Shown here piece by piece: positions 15,885-25,012 of a stretch of DNA of 64,000 nt. A model generated the notes under the pieces. It did not search any database. It was given only the letters and a program-made list of their open reading frames with translations, and was not told the origin of the DNA. Source of the DNA: JACPFJ01 sp036504875. Its GTDB lineage: Bacteria > Desulfobacterota > Desulfuromonadia > Geobacterales > Pseudopelobacteraceae. How positions within the stretch are numbered: the stretch's first letter is position 1; the number at the start of each line of letters is the position of its first letter. Location: the NCBI GenBank assembly GCA_036504875.1, contig DASXUK010000063.1:10373-74372 (forward strand), given 5' to 3'. The position numbers and the translations under genes were made by a program.

Positions 15885-18800
15885 TCAACCCATGACGATA
15901 ACCAGATCCTCTTTCTCGACCTTCTCACCTTCTTTGAACTTCACCTCGGCCACCTTACCGTCCGACTTGGCCTTGATGTTGGTCTCCATCTTCATGGCCT
16001 CGGTGACCATCAGCACATCACCGGCCTTGACCTCATCACCAGCTTTGACATTGACTTTGAGAACCTTGCCCGGCATAGGGGCCCCGATATGATTGGCATT
16101 GGCTTTGTCAGCCTTCTCAGCCACCGCGACGTCGGTCTGAACCGATTGATCGCGGATTATAACCGAGCGATTATTACCGTTGAGCTCGAAGTAGACGGCG
16201 CGGGTGCCATCCTTCTGTACCCGGCCGATTGTGTTGAGCTTGATGATCAGCGTCTTGCCCGGCTCGATATCGAGAGAGGTCTCCTGGCCCGGCTCCAGAC
16301 CATAGAAGAAGATCGGCGTAGGTATGACCGAAGTATCGGAGAACTCCTGGCGATGCCGATCAAACTCCGGAAAGACGTGCGGATAAAGGATGTTGGACAC
16401 CAGCGCCTTGTCGTCCACCTTGTGGTTGACCTTTTCCTCCAACTTGAGTCGTTCTTCGTCAAAATCGACCGGTTCCAGCAACTCACCCGGCCGGCAGGAG
16501 ATCGGTTGCTCGCCCTTGAGGACGATCTTCTGCAACTTCTCCGGCCAGCCCTGGTAGGGTTGTCCCAGCATGCCCTTGAACATGCCGACTACTGATTCGG
16601 GAAAGGCCAGCTCTTCCTGGCTGGTGAATACATCCTCAGGTTCCAGGTTGTTCTTGACCAGAAACATGGCCATGTCGCCCACCACCTTGGATGACGGGGT
16701 TACCTTGACAATGTCGCCGAACATCAGGTTGACCTTGTGGTACATCTCCTTGCACTCGTCCCAACGCTCGATCAGTCCCAAACCAGCCACTTGCGGCTTG
16801 TAGTTGGAATACTGCCCGCCCGGGATCTCGTGGTGATAGACTTCGGCGGTGCCGCTTTTCAGGCCCGACTCAAAGGGGGCATAGTAGTCGCGAACAGTCT
16901 CCCAGTAATTGGCCAACTTCTGCAGGCCGGGCGCATTGACCAGAGGGTCACGCTCGCTGCCTTCCAGAGCCGCTACCAAGGCATTCAGGTTGGGCTGGGC
17001 AGTTAATCCGGATAGCGACGACAGCGCTGCATCCACAATATCCACTCCGGCCTCAGCTGCCTTGAGCAGCATGGCGCTGCCGTTACTGGAGGTATCATGG
17101 GTGTGGAGGTGGACCGGGATGCCGATATTCTCCTTGAGGGCCTTGACCAGTTTGTAGGCCGCCAGCGGCTTCAGCAGGCCGGCCATATCCTTGATGGCCA
17201 GGATATGAGCGCCCATCTGTTCCAGTTCCCTGGCCATGCTGACATAATATTCCAGCGGGTATTTATCGCGTTTGGGATCGGTAATATCTCCAGTATAACA
17301 AATGGCCGCCTCGCAAATTTTGCCGGTCTTGCGCACCGCTTCCATGGCTACCTGCATACCGGTGGTCCAGTTCAGCGAGTCAAAAATACGAAAGATATCA
17401 ATACCCGAGTTGGCAGCCTCCACGACGAATTTCTCGACCACGTTATCAGGATAATTGGTATAGCCGACGGCGTTTGAACCTCTCAGAAGCATCTGAAACA
17501 GTATATTGGGGACTGCTTCAGATAGTTTGTGCAGTCGCTGCCAAGGGTCTTCTTTGAGAAAGCGCATGGAAACATCAAAGGTGGCCCCCCCCCAGCATTC
17601 CAGCGAGAAAAGGTCCGCGCCCAGATAGGAAGTCGGCTCAGCAATTTTGAGCAGGTCATAAGTGCGCACGCGGGTGGCAAGGTTTGACTGGTGAGCGTCA
17701 CGCATGGTGGTGTCGGTCAGCAATAACTTCTTCTGGTCCAGGATCCATTTTGACAGGCCTTCGGCACCCAGTGACATGAACAGGTCGCGGCTTCCCGACG
17801 GCCTCGACTTCGTGAAGTCGACCTCTGGTATTCGTGCATCGATCAGATCAGAAGACTTGAGTGGCCTGGTGATGCCGGGTGAGCCGTTGACGATCACTTC
17901 CCCCAAAAAGTTAAGCACCTTGCTGGCGCGGTCTTTCTTTTCACGGAATTGGAGCAGTTCGGGATGCTTATCGATGAATGAGGTATCGCAGTGCCCCTTG
18001 ATGAAGACCGGATGGGTCACCACGTTCTCCAGAAAACCGATGTTGGTCTTGACCCCCCGTACACGGAATTCCTGCAGGGCGCGGTTCATGATGTTGGCTG
18101 CGGCCTGAAACGTCAGTCCCCACGAACTGACCTTGACCAGCAATGAATCATAGTGAGGTGTGATATGAGCGCCGGTGAAGGCATTACCGGCATCGAGACG
18201 GACACCGCAACCGGCCGCGGAACGGTAAGTAGTCAGCGTCCCAAAATCAGGGGCGAAATTATTGGCCGGATCTTCAGTGGTTATGCGACACTGAATGGCA
18301 TAGCCGCGCATATCAATGGCGCTCTGGCTGGGGATATTGATCTCCGGGTCGGATAGCTTATGTCCGCAGGCCACCAGGATCTGGTCCTGGACCAGATTAC
18401 GTCCGGTAATCATCTCGGTTACGGTATGCTCCACCTGAATGCGCGGGTTCATTTCGATGAAGTAGTGGTTACCCTCCTGATCTACCAGGAACTCTACTGT
18501 GCCGGCATTGCGGTACTTGACCTGGCCGGCGATCTTGAGCGCTGCCGTGCAGAGTTCCTCGCGCTGAGCCTGGGTCAGGGAGAGCGATGGGGCAAACTCG
18601 ACCACCTTCTGGTGACGGCGCTGCACCGAGCAGTCCCGGTCAAAGAAGTGCACCAGGTTACCGTAGTTGTCCCCCAGAACCTGCACCTCGATATGCTTGG
18701 GGTTGGCCAGGTAACGCTCCAGAAAAACAGCGGCATTGCCGAAAGAGGCCTTGGCCTCGCTGCCAGCCGCCACCAGTCCCTCCAGCAGCTCTTTTTTGTT

Positions 18801-19331
18801 GTGGGCCACGCGCATCCCGCGCCCGCCACCTCCGGCCGAGGCCTTGATGATGATCGGGTAGCCATGCTCCTTGGCAAATTTCAAGGCTTCTTCTTCCTTA
18901 ACAATAGGATCCTCGGTACCGGGTACCACCTGCACACCGGCAGCTATGGCCGCCTTGCGCCCGGCGACCTTATCACCCAGAGCTCGCTGCATCTCGGCAT
19001 TCGGTCCGATAAAGGCGATCCCGTTGGCCTCGCAGGCCTCCGCAAATTCAGCATTTTCCGCTAAAAACCCATATCCGGGATGAATTGCATCTACATCGGC
19101 CTTGAGCGCCAGGGCAATAATCTCATCAATGCCCAGGTAGGCATCTATCGGCGCCTTGCCCTTGCCGATCAGGTAAGCTTCATCGGCCTTATACCTATGC
19201 AGGGAGAGCTTATCCTCATCTGAATAAATCGCTACTGTACCAATACCCAGCTCGGTACAGGCGCGAAAGATGCGGATTGCGATCTCGCCACGATTGGCAG
19301 CCATGACCTTGCGGAACTTCTGTTTTTGCAT
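15885..19331 (-). CDS. pyc: Pyruvate carboxylase, single-chain
   Basis: Pyc makes oxaloacetate from pyruvate, bicarbonate and ATP to refill the TCA cycle. I chose the second ATG (19331), because the AGGAGG box lies six bases before it and touches the first ATG at 19337. The 1148-residue protein has the full order: biotin carboxylase (about 5-450) with ANRGEIAIRIFRA and the glycine loop KASAGGGGRGMR; carboxyltransferase (about 530-810) with TDTTMRDAHQSNLATR; a central linker; and a C-terminal biotinyl domain with VTEAMKMETN, biotin-lysine at about residue 1114. A run of nine G in the coding strand (17585-17593) lies in the carboxyltransferase part. The gene stands alone. Confidence 0.96.
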   Translation of the reverse strand: MQKQKFRKVMAANRGEIAIRIFRACTELGIGTVAIYSDEDKLSLHRYKADEAYLIGKGKAPIDAYLGIDEIIALALKADVDAIHPGYGFLAENAEFAEACEANGIAFIGPNAEMQRALGDKVAGRKAAIAAGVQVVPGTEDPIVKEEEALKFAKEHGYPIIIKASAGGGGRGMRVAHNKKELLEGLVAAGSEAKASFGNAAVFLERYLANPKHIEVQVLGDNYGNLVHFFDRDCSVQRRHQKVVEFAPSLSLTQAQREELCTAALKIAGQVKYRNAGTVEFLVDQEGNHYFIEMNPRIQVEHTVTEMITGRNLVQDQILVACGHKLSDPEINIPSQSAIDMRGYAIQCRITTEDPANNFAPDFGTLTTYRSAAGCGVRLDAGNAFTGAHITPHYDSLLVKVSSWGLTFQAAANIMNRALQEFRVRGVKTNIGFLENVVTHPVFIKGHCDTSFIDKHPELLQFREKKDRASKVLNFLGEVIVNGSPGITRPLKSSDLIDARIPEVDFTKSRPSGSRDLFMSLGAEGLSKWILDQKKLLLTDTTMRDAHQSNLATRVRTYDLLKIAEPTSYLGADLFSLECWGGATFDVSMRFLKEDPWQRLHKLSEAVPNILFQMLLRGSNAVGYTNYPDNVVEKFVVEAANSGIDIFRIFDSLNWTTGMQVAMEAVRKTGKICEAAICYTGDITDPKRDKYPLEYYVSMARELEQMGAHILAIKDMAGLLKPLAAYKLVKALKENIGIPVHLHTHDTSSNGSAMLLKAAEAGVDIVDAALSSLSGLTAQPNLNALVAALEGSERDPLVNAPGLQKLANYWETVRDYYAPFESGLKSGTAEVYHHEIPGGQYSNYKPQVAGLGLIERWDECKEMYHKVNLMFGDIVKVTPSSKVVGDMAMFLVKNNLEPEDVFTSQEELAFPESVVGMFKGMLGQPYQGWPEKLQKIVLKGEQPISCRPGELLEPVDFDEERLKLEEKVNHKVDDKALVSNILYPHVFPEFDRHRQEFSDTSVIPTPIFFYGLEPGQETSLDIEPGKTLIIKLNTIGRVQKDGTRAVYFELNGNNRSVIIRDQSVQTDVAVAEKADKANANHIGAPMPGKVLKVNVKAGDEVKAGDVLMVTEAMKMETNIKAKSDGKVAEVKFKEGEKVEKEDLVIVMG

Positions 19332-19436
19332 TTCCATCCTCCTAGATTGGTCAAGAACCTATATCTGTTTAAAAAATATTTAGCCTTACTAAAATTATTC
19401 AGTTATTTTAAATACTTACCTGCTATTAGCGACGGC

Positions 19437-19465
19437 AATAAAACAGATTGGTTTGATTTTGTCAA
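19437..19465 (-). promoter_or_regulatory. Candidate promoter for pyc
   Basis: On the minus strand, TTGACA (19465-19460) precedes TTTATT (19442-19437) with a 17-base spacer, about 105 bases upstream of the pyc start. The -35 element is perfect and the -10 element weak. Confidence 0.4.
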
Positions 19466-19616
19466 TCATGTTTTTCATTCTGCCATAAGCTGCTGATTAT
19501 AAAGCGCAAAACATTAGAATAATAACAGCTGCAGCAGCTTTAACAAGCGATCCAAAATCTGATTCCTAAAGAAGGTTAAAAAATAGCCGCCAAACAGCTT
19601 TTAATCTCAATTTCGC

Positions 19617-19645
19617 TTGAATATTGATATTATTTTCCGTATAAA
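19617..19645 (+). promoter_or_regulatory. Candidate promoter for ilvE
   Basis: TTGAAT (19617-19622), 17 bases, then TATAAA (19640-19645). This is the best promoter in the AT-rich 350-base gap between the divergent pyc and ilvE genes. Apart from the two promoters, I see nothing gene-like in that gap. Confidence 0.55.
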
Positions 19646-19684
19646 TTAGAGGTCAACTCCATATAAAACTTAAGGATGGACAAA

Positions 19685-20758
19685 ATGAATATCCAGGTGC
19701 TTCCCCTACCCCCTGAATCGATGAAGGCAAGGATAAAGGATGAGACTCAGCTCGGTTTTGGCAAACACTTCAGCGACCGGATGCTGCTGATTGAATGGAA
19801 AGCCGGCCAAGGGTGGTGTGACGCCCGCATTAAGCCTTACGAGCCCTTTTTGCTGGATCCTGCTTGTTTGGTATTTCATTACGCTCAGGAGATATTCGAA
19901 GGGCTGAAGGCCTATAAATGGTCGGATGGCAGGATCGCCCTGTTCCGCCCTGAAATGAATGCCCGCCGCTTTAATCAGTCAGCCAATCGCATGTGTATGC
20001 CCGAGATGCCGGAGGAGCTTTTTCTGGATGGCATCGCCAAGTTGGTTGAGCTTGAGAGGGACTGGATTCCTACCGCAGCCGGAACATCACTCTATATACG
20101 CCCGACCTTGATCGCGGTTGAGCCGGTTTTGGGGGTCAAGCCTTCTGATCACTATTACTTTTACGTAATCCTATCCCCGGTGGGAGCCTATTACGCAGCT
20201 GGTTTCAATCCGGTCAGCATTCTGGTTGAGGATCACTATGTACGCGCCGTACCTGGCGGAACCGGCGAAGCCAAAACCGGAGGCAACTATGCCAGTTCGC
20301 TTAAAGCCGGGCTGGAAGCCAAGAAAAAAGGCTATGATCAGGTGCTCTGGCTGGATGGAGCCCAGCGACGGTTTATTGAAGAAGTCGGCGCAATGAACAT
20401 GTTCTTTGCCTATGGCAAGACCATTGTTACTGCCCCCCTGAATGGTTCGATCCTCTCCGGCATTACCCGGGATTCAGTGATTAAAATGGCTACCAGCCTT
20501 GGTTATCAGGTAGAAGAGCGCCCGATCGACATCGACGGCCTCATGTCCGACATCCGCTCCGGCAAGGTTACCGAGGCTTTCGGCAGCGGCACCGCGGCTG
20601 TAATTACCCCGGTCGGCAAGCTCTGCTATAAAAATGAATGCATCCAACTCACCGGTGGCCGAGTAGGCGAAATCACCCAGAATCTGTACGACACCTTGAC
20701 CGGTATCCAGACCGGTAAAATAAAGGACGAGTTTGGCTGGGTCAGGTTCGTCGGGTAA
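19685..20758 (+). CDS. ilvE: Branched-chain amino acid aminotransferase
   Basis: A fold-type IV PLP aminotransferase that interconverts branched-chain 2-oxo acids and leucine, isoleucine or valine with glutamate. I chose ATG at 19685: AAGGA lies eight bases upstream, whereas it touches the ATG at 19676. The 357-residue protein carries YAQEIFEGLKAYKW, the arginine-rich substrate loop RPEMNARRF, the PLP-lysine region GEAKTGGNYA and the later IEEVGAMNMFF. Length and motifs match the bacterial/eukaryotic BCAT group (about 355) rather than the shorter E. coli IlvE (309). A promoter lies 40 bases upstream and no operon partner is obvious. Confidence 0.94.
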   Translation: MNIQVLPLPPESMKARIKDETQLGFGKHFSDRMLLIEWKAGQGWCDARIKPYEPFLLDPACLVFHYAQEIFEGLKAYKWSDGRIALFRPEMNARRFNQSANRMCMPEMPEELFLDGIAKLVELERDWIPTAAGTSLYIRPTLIAVEPVLGVKPSDHYYFYVILSPVGAYYAAGFNPVSILVEDHYVRAVPGGTGEAKTGGNYASSLKAGLEAKKKGYDQVLWLDGAQRRFIEEVGAMNMFFAYGKTIVTAPLNGSILSGITRDSVIKMATSLGYQVEERPIDIDGLMSDIRSGKVTEAFGSGTAAVITPVGKLCYKNECIQLTGGRVGEITQNLYDTLTGIQTGKIKDEFGWVRFVG

Positions 20759-20834
20759 GCTAATTTATGCAGAGGGCAGCTTACTCGCTGCTCTCTACTC
20801 AGATTCGACCTTAAGAGTCACTTGGAAAAAAGCT

Positions 20835-21014
20835 ATGTCACCCAAAAACATCGCCCATAAGAATCTATCGCCCAACAAGCTCTGCACATCCTGCCGCCGT
20901 ACCTGCAAGCAGGCGGCCATTGCCGTGGTTGCCTCCTGCCCTCGCTATTACCCCTTCAGTCGAAAGCAGTCCAAGCCGGAATTCAACTGGAAGCAGCTGG
21001 AGCTCAGCCTCTGA
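20835..21014 (+). CDS. Small cysteine-rich protein, unknown function
   Basis: A possible 59-residue protein starting at ATG 20835, with only a weak GGAAAA box upstream. It contains a CTSCRRTC cluster (CxxCxxxC) and then SCPRYYPF, four cysteines that could bind zinc or an iron-sulfur cluster. It ends 30 bases before the small ferredoxin gene, suggesting co-translation. I do not recognise the family. It could be non-coding, but the spaced cysteines and the adjacent ferredoxin argue for a real gene. Confidence 0.5.
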   Translation: MSPKNIAHKNLSPNKLCTSCRRTCKQAAIAVVASCPRYYPFSRKQSKPEFNWKQLELSL

Positions 21015-21043
21015 CGACTGTTGTTCCAACCACTCCACAGCTT

Positions 21044-21217
21044 ATGCCTGAAAAGTGTACCGGCTGCGGCAGATGCGTTGCTGCCTGCCGTAGCAATCTC
21101 TTATCGCTCGAAGCTGCTGGTTATCGCAAGACAGCAGTCGGAAAGAATCCCGCGCAATGCACCAATTGTGGCCTCTGCATAAAAAGTTGTCCTACCAGTG
21201 CTATTGCACTTGACTAA
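21044..21217 (+). CDS. Small 2[4Fe-4S] ferredoxin-like protein
   Basis: A 57-residue protein from ATG 21044. It has two complete cluster-binding motifs: CTGCGRCVAAC (CxxCxxCxxxC) and CTNCGLCIKSCP (CxxCxxCxxxCP). This is the clostridial-type 2[4Fe-4S] fold, a cytoplasmic low-potential electron carrier. In the first motif the usual proline after the last cysteine is arginine. The ATG has no Shine-Dalgarno site; the frame is open upstream, and a CTG at 21011 with GGAG eight bases before it overlaps the preceding stop. The redox partner is unknown. The next gene is rpsB, 139 bases on, with its own promoter. Confidence 0.75.
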   Translation: MPEKCTGCGRCVAACRSNLLSLEAAGYRKTAVGKNPAQCTNCGLCIKSCPTSAIALD

Positions 21218-21227
21218 AACTTTAGCC

Positions 21228-21257
21228 TTGCCACAATAATACTCACTATGTTATAAA
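21228..21257 (+). promoter_or_regulatory. Promoter for rpsB-tsf
   Basis: TTGCCA (21228-21233) is followed by TTATAA at 17 bases or TATAAA at 18 bases (21251-21257). The leader of about 90 bases to rpsB contains a TCCCT/AGGGA hairpin (about 21300-21320). It could serve S2 autoregulation, but I cannot show that. Confidence 0.55.
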
Positions 21258-21355
21258 ATAATGCTTTTCATTTCACACGCCCCACATAGAACCGGCGGTG
21301 TCCCTTGGGCTTGCAGGGATTAACGGGGGCGGAGGACAAACCAAAGGAGAAACAT

Positions 21356-22120
21356 ATGTCAAGTATCAGCATGAAAGAATTGTTGGAGGCCGGGGTTCAC
21401 TTCGGTCACCAGACCAAGCGCTGGAACCCAAAGATGAAACCCTACATCTTCGGGGCCCGTAACGGGATCTACATCATCGACCTGCAGAAAACCGTCCGTT
21501 ATTTCAAGTCAGCTTACAATTTTGTCAAAGAATCTGTCGAAGGTGGCAGCACCGTGCTGTTTGTCGGCACGAAAAAGCAGGCTCAGGATTCTGTTGCCGA
21601 AGAGGCACAGCGTTGTGGCATGTATTACGTCAACCAGCGTTGGCTGGGCGGCATGCTGACAAACTTTGCCACCGTCAAGCAGAGTATTGACCGTTTGAAG
21701 CGCATCGATGCCATGTTCGAGGACGGCACTATTGATGCCTACCCAAAGAAAGAGGCGCTTCAGCTAAGCAAAGAACGTGACAAGTTACAGAAAACCCTGG
21801 GCGGCATCAAGGGAATGACTAAAGTCCCCAGTGTTATGTTTGTAATTGATCCCAAAAATGAAGAAATAGCCGTACAGGAAGCCAACAAGCTTGGTATTCC
21901 GGTGGTAGCCGTTGTCGATACCAACTGCGATCCTGACCCTATCGACCATGTCATCCCGGGCAATGACGATGCCATCCGCGCCATCCGCCTGTTAAGTTCA
22001 AAAATCGCTGATGCGGTTCTTGACGGCGCCCAGGCTCGTAATATCAATCTGCAGAAGGACAGCGAAGTTGTTGCTGAGCCCACTGGTGAAGAAGCTGTTG
22101 TAGAAGAACCCGCTCAATAA
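21356..22120 (+). CDS. rpsB: 30S ribosomal protein S2
   Basis: S2 binds the 30S subunit between head and body and recruits S1. ATG at 21356 has AAAGGAG six bases upstream; an earlier in-frame start at 21305 lies in the leader. The protein is 254 residues with the S2 signatures MKELLEAGVHFGHQTKRWNP near the start and the later VIDPKNEEIAVQEANKLGIP. It ends in an acidic tail. tsf follows after 39 bases, the near-universal rpsB-tsf order. Confidence 0.97.
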   Translation: MSSISMKELLEAGVHFGHQTKRWNPKMKPYIFGARNGIYIIDLQKTVRYFKSAYNFVKESVEGGSTVLFVGTKKQAQDSVAEEAQRCGMYYVNQRWLGGMLTNFATVKQSIDRLKRIDAMFEDGTIDAYPKKEALQLSKERDKLQKTLGGIKGMTKVPSVMFVIDPKNEEIAVQEANKLGIPVVAVVDTNCDPDPIDHVIPGNDDAIRAIRLLSSKIADAVLDGAQARNINLQKDSEVVAEPTGEEAVVEEPAQ

Positions 22121-22159
22121 TAAACAATAATCCCCGACGACTTGGGGAAGGAGGATATA

Positions 22160-22813
22160 ATGGCTGTTACAGCAGCGCAGATCAATGAACTAAGAAAATC
22201 AACCGGTGCCGGCATGCTTGACTGCAAAAAGGCTCTGGAGGAGACCGAGGGCGATTTCGAAAAGGCGGTCGACCACCTTCGCAAAAAAGGACTCGCTGCC
22301 GCCGCAAAAAAAGCTGGCCGTATCGCTACCGAAGGAGCAGTTGGCACATATATTCATGCTGGCGGCAAAATCGGGGTTATGGTAGAAATCAATTGCGAGA
22401 CCGACTTTGTTGCCAAGACCGACAATTTCCAGGCCTTCTTAAAAGATATTGCCATGCATATCGCTGCCGCTTCACCTCAGTTTGTGCGCCGTGAAGAAGT
22501 ATCCGCTGATGTGCTTGAGCGCGAGAAGGACATCTATCGCGCCAAGGCTCGTGAGACCGGTAAACCTGAAAATATCATCGAAAAAATCATCGAAGGCCAG
22601 ATCAACAAGTTCTATGCCGACATCTGTCTGCTGGAGCAGCCTTTTGTCAAGGATCCTGACAAAACCATCCTGCAGTATCTTAATGAAACCATCTCTAAGA
22701 TAGGCGAGAACATGTCGATCCGCCGCTTTGCCAAGTTCGTTCTTGGCGAGGGGCTTGAAAAGAAGGAAACTGACTTTGCTGCCGAGGTTGCTGAAGCGGC
22801 CGGGCTGAAGTAA
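22160..22813 (+). CDS. tsf: Elongation factor Ts
   Basis: EF-Ts recycles EF-Tu by removing GDP. The start is ATG 22160 with a strong GGAAGGAGG site. The N-terminal UBA-like motif is LRKSTGAGMLDCKKALEE, followed by the TDFVAKTDNFQAF core signature. At 217 residues it is one of the shorter EF-Ts forms (E. coli has 283), with the shortened coiled-coil region that many non-gamma bacteria have. It shares a transcript with rpsB and is followed by a strong terminator. Confidence 0.97.
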   Translation: MAVTAAQINELRKSTGAGMLDCKKALEETEGDFEKAVDHLRKKGLAAAAKKAGRIATEGAVGTYIHAGGKIGVMVEINCETDFVAKTDNFQAFLKDIAMHIAAASPQFVRREEVSADVLEREKDIYRAKARETGKPENIIEKIIEGQINKFYADICLLEQPFVKDPDKTILQYLNETISKIGENMSIRRFAKFVLGEGLEKKETDFAAEVAEAAGLK

Positions 22814-22817
22814 GCCA

Positions 22818-22845
22818 AAGCCGGCCGTCATGGCCGGCTTTTTTT
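22818..22845 (+). terminator. Rho-independent terminator after tsf
   Basis: AAGCCGGCC and GGCCGGCTT form a perfect nine-base stem around GTCAT, followed by five more T. It ends the rpsB-tsf transcript before pyrH. Confidence 0.92.
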
Positions 22846-22981
22846 ATATGCGGTGTGGCATGCCTGAGGCTGCATTATCACTGATATAAACCTTGGCGTG
22901 TATGCAGGCGGGCAATCAACCTGCTTCAAAACGCCTTTATTGACTTTAATGCTAAAGCGACCAGCAGAGGGGAGGCATATC

Positions 22982-23701
22982 ATGAGCAGGCCATCATTCA
23001 ACCGGGTTCTCCTGAAACTTTCCGGCGAGTCGCTTGCCGGTGATCAGGGCTACGGGATCGAGCCACAGACGATTAATACCATTGCCCGCGAGATTCGGGA
23101 TGTGGTCAGCCAGGGAGTGCAACTTGCTCTCGTTATTGGGGGTGGTAACATCTTCCGCGGCTTGGCTGCCTCATCCAAGGGTATGGATCGAGCAAGCGCT
23201 GATTATATGGGTATGCTGGCAACAATGATCAATTCATTAGCCATGCAGGACGCTCTTGAAAAGGTCGGGGTAGCCACTCGCGTACAGTCGGCCATTGCCA
23301 TGCAGGAAGTGGCCGAACCCTATATCCGCCGCCGCGCAATGCGACATCTGGAAAAAGGACGGGTGGTTATCTTCGGCGCTGGAACCGGCAATCCTTACTT
23401 TACCACCGACACTGCCGCCAGCCTGCGCGCCATGGAGATCAATGCCCAGGTAATCCTCAAAGGCACCAAGGTTGACGGCGTTTATTCGGCTGACCCGAAA
23501 AAAGATCCCAATGCCGTTAAATTCGAGGAACTTACCTATATTGATGTCCTGAACAGAGGTCTGCAGGTTATGGACGCCACCGCTACATCACTCTGCATGG
23601 ATAACAACCTGCCGATAATCATTTTTGACCTGACCACCGAGGGCAACATTAAAAGGGTCATTAATGGTGAAGCTATTGGAACAATTGTACAAGGAGAATA
23701 A
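22982..23701 (+). CDS. pyrH: Uridylate kinase (UMP kinase)
   Basis: PyrH phosphorylates UMP to UDP with ATP; it is the bacterial hexameric amino-acid-kinase-fold enzyme regulated by GTP and UTP. ATG at 22982 has GGGGAGG six bases upstream; a longer frame from 22898 is not conserved. The 239-residue protein has LLKLSGESLAG, the GGGNIFRG loop and GTGNPYFTTDTAA. It opens the pyrH-frr-uppS-cdsA-dxr-rseP run, a common bacterial gene order. Confidence 0.96.
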   Translation: MSRPSFNRVLLKLSGESLAGDQGYGIEPQTINTIAREIRDVVSQGVQLALVIGGGNIFRGLAASSKGMDRASADYMGMLATMINSLAMQDALEKVGVATRVQSAIAMQEVAEPYIRRRAMRHLEKGRVVIFGAGTGNPYFTTDTAASLRAMEINAQVILKGTKVDGVYSADPKKDPNAVKFEELTYIDVLNRGLQVMDATATSLCMDNNLPIIIFDLTTEGNIKRVINGEAIGTIVQGE

Positions 23702-23703
23702 AT

Positions 23704-24261
23704 ATGGCAAAAGCCGTTCTTGATGACATGAAGTCACATATGGAGAAAACGCTTAATGTATTAAAAAGTGAATTTCAAAAAGTCAGGACAGGTAGGGCCT
23801 CCACCTCTATCCTCGATTCTATAAAAATTGATTACTACGGTAATCCTTCCTCAATCGCCCAGGTAGCGACTCTAGCGGTTCCTGAGCCACGAACAATCAC
23901 CATCTCTCCTTGGGAAGCCAAAATGATCGGCGCAATTGAAAAGGCCATTCTCAATGCTAATATCGGCTTGACCCCTTCCAACGATGGAAAGCTGATTCGC
24001 TTGAACCTGCCTCCGTTAACTGAGGAACGCCGCAAAGAGATCGCCAAAGATCTAAAGAAAAAAGCTGAAGAAGATAAAATTGCCCTTCGCAATATTCGTC
24101 GTGATGCCATCGATCGGATAAAGAAGCTGGAAAAGGATAAGGCCATCACAGAAGACGAGCTGAAGAAATACGAAAAGGAAATTCAGGATACAACCAAGAG
24201 CTTTGAGGCCAGAATCGACGAAGCCGTCGCCCACAAAGAAAAAGAGGTTATGGAAGTCTGA
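23704..24261 (+). CDS. frr: Ribosome recycling factor
   Basis: RRF, with EF-G, splits the post-termination ribosome. It has 185 residues, the canonical length, with KVRTGRASTSILD near residue 30 and the highly charged helical end typical of the family. AAGGAG precedes the ATG at 23704, and the gene starts two bases after the pyrH stop. Its stop overlaps the uppS start by one base (TGATG), so translation is probably coupled. Confidence 0.97.
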   Translation: MAKAVLDDMKSHMEKTLNVLKSEFQKVRTGRASTSILDSIKIDYYGNPSSIAQVATLAVPEPRTITISPWEAKMIGAIEKAILNANIGLTPSNDGKLIRLNLPPLTEERRKEIAKDLKKKAEEDKIALRNIRRDAIDRIKKLEKDKAITEDELKKYEKEIQDTTKSFEARIDEAVAHKEKEVMEV

Positions 24262-25001
24262 TGGAACCTCTTCACCCGGATAGACTCCCGGTTCATTTGG
24301 CTATTATCATGGACGGCAATGGGCGTTGGGCGCAACAGCGCATGCTCAAACGCATTGTGGGACATCAGCGCGGCGCCGAAACAGTAAAGATGGTCGTCGA
24401 ACAAGCCTCCCAACTCGGCATCAGGTATCTGACCCTGTTTGCGTTTTCATCTGAAAACTGGTCCCGTCCGGCGATAGAAGTACGGGCCCTCATGACGCTG
24501 CTCAAGAAGTACATCCGTCATGAAACAGCCCGGATGATGCGCAATAATATCCGCTATAATGTAATCGGCAACCGCAGTGATCTTCCCGACGATGTGAATC
24601 AGACCCTGGATGATGCCATCCGCGAGACCTCCGGCAATACCGGCATGACCCTGACCCTGGCCCTATCCTATGGTGCCCGGCAAGAGATCAGCATGGCGTC
24701 TACCCGTCTGGCGTTAGATATTGCCGCCGGACGTCTGAAACCCGAAGATGTAACGGTGGATGTGTTTGCTGGTTATCTTGATACAGGTGGTCTGCCGGAT
24801 CCAGATTTTTTGATCCGGACCAGCGGCGAGATGCGGATCAGCAATTTTCTCCTGTGGCAACTTGCTTATACCGAGCTTTACTTCACCAATATCAACTGGC
24901 CCGATTTCACTATTGATGAGTTCAACAAAGCGCTGACCGATTTCCAGTCCCGTGAGCGAAGGTTTGGAATGACTAGCGATCAGATCACGAAAAGAGGCTG
25001 A
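24261..25001 (+). CDS. uppS: Undecaprenyl diphosphate synthase (cis-prenyltransferase)
   Basis: UppS extends farnesyl diphosphate with eight isopentenyl units to make the C55 lipid carrier for peptidoglycan and O-antigen. The 246-residue protein shows the catalytic IIMDGNGRWAQQR at residue 14 onward, the FAFSSENWSRP box, and the C-terminal DFLIRTSGEMRISNFLLWQ and ELYF motifs. The start overlaps the frr stop. The length matches the family (about 250). Confidence 0.96.
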   Translation: MEPLHPDRLPVHLAIIMDGNGRWAQQRMLKRIVGHQRGAETVKMVVEQASQLGIRYLTLFAFSSENWSRPAIEVRALMTLLKKYIRHETARMMRNNIRYNVIGNRSDLPDDVNQTLDDAIRETSGNTGMTLTLALSYGARQEISMASTRLALDIAAGRLKPEDVTVDVFAGYLDTGGLPDPDFLIRTSGEMRISNFLLWQLAYTELYFTNINWPDFTIDEFNKALTDFQSRERRFGMTSDQITKRG

Positions 25002-25012
25002 TTATTAAACGC

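Noticed and set aside
20733..21014. Longer version (93 codons) of the small cysteine-rich gene
   Set aside because: The extra N-terminal part overlaps the end of ilvE in another frame and has no ribosome site; the ATG at 20835 is more plausible.
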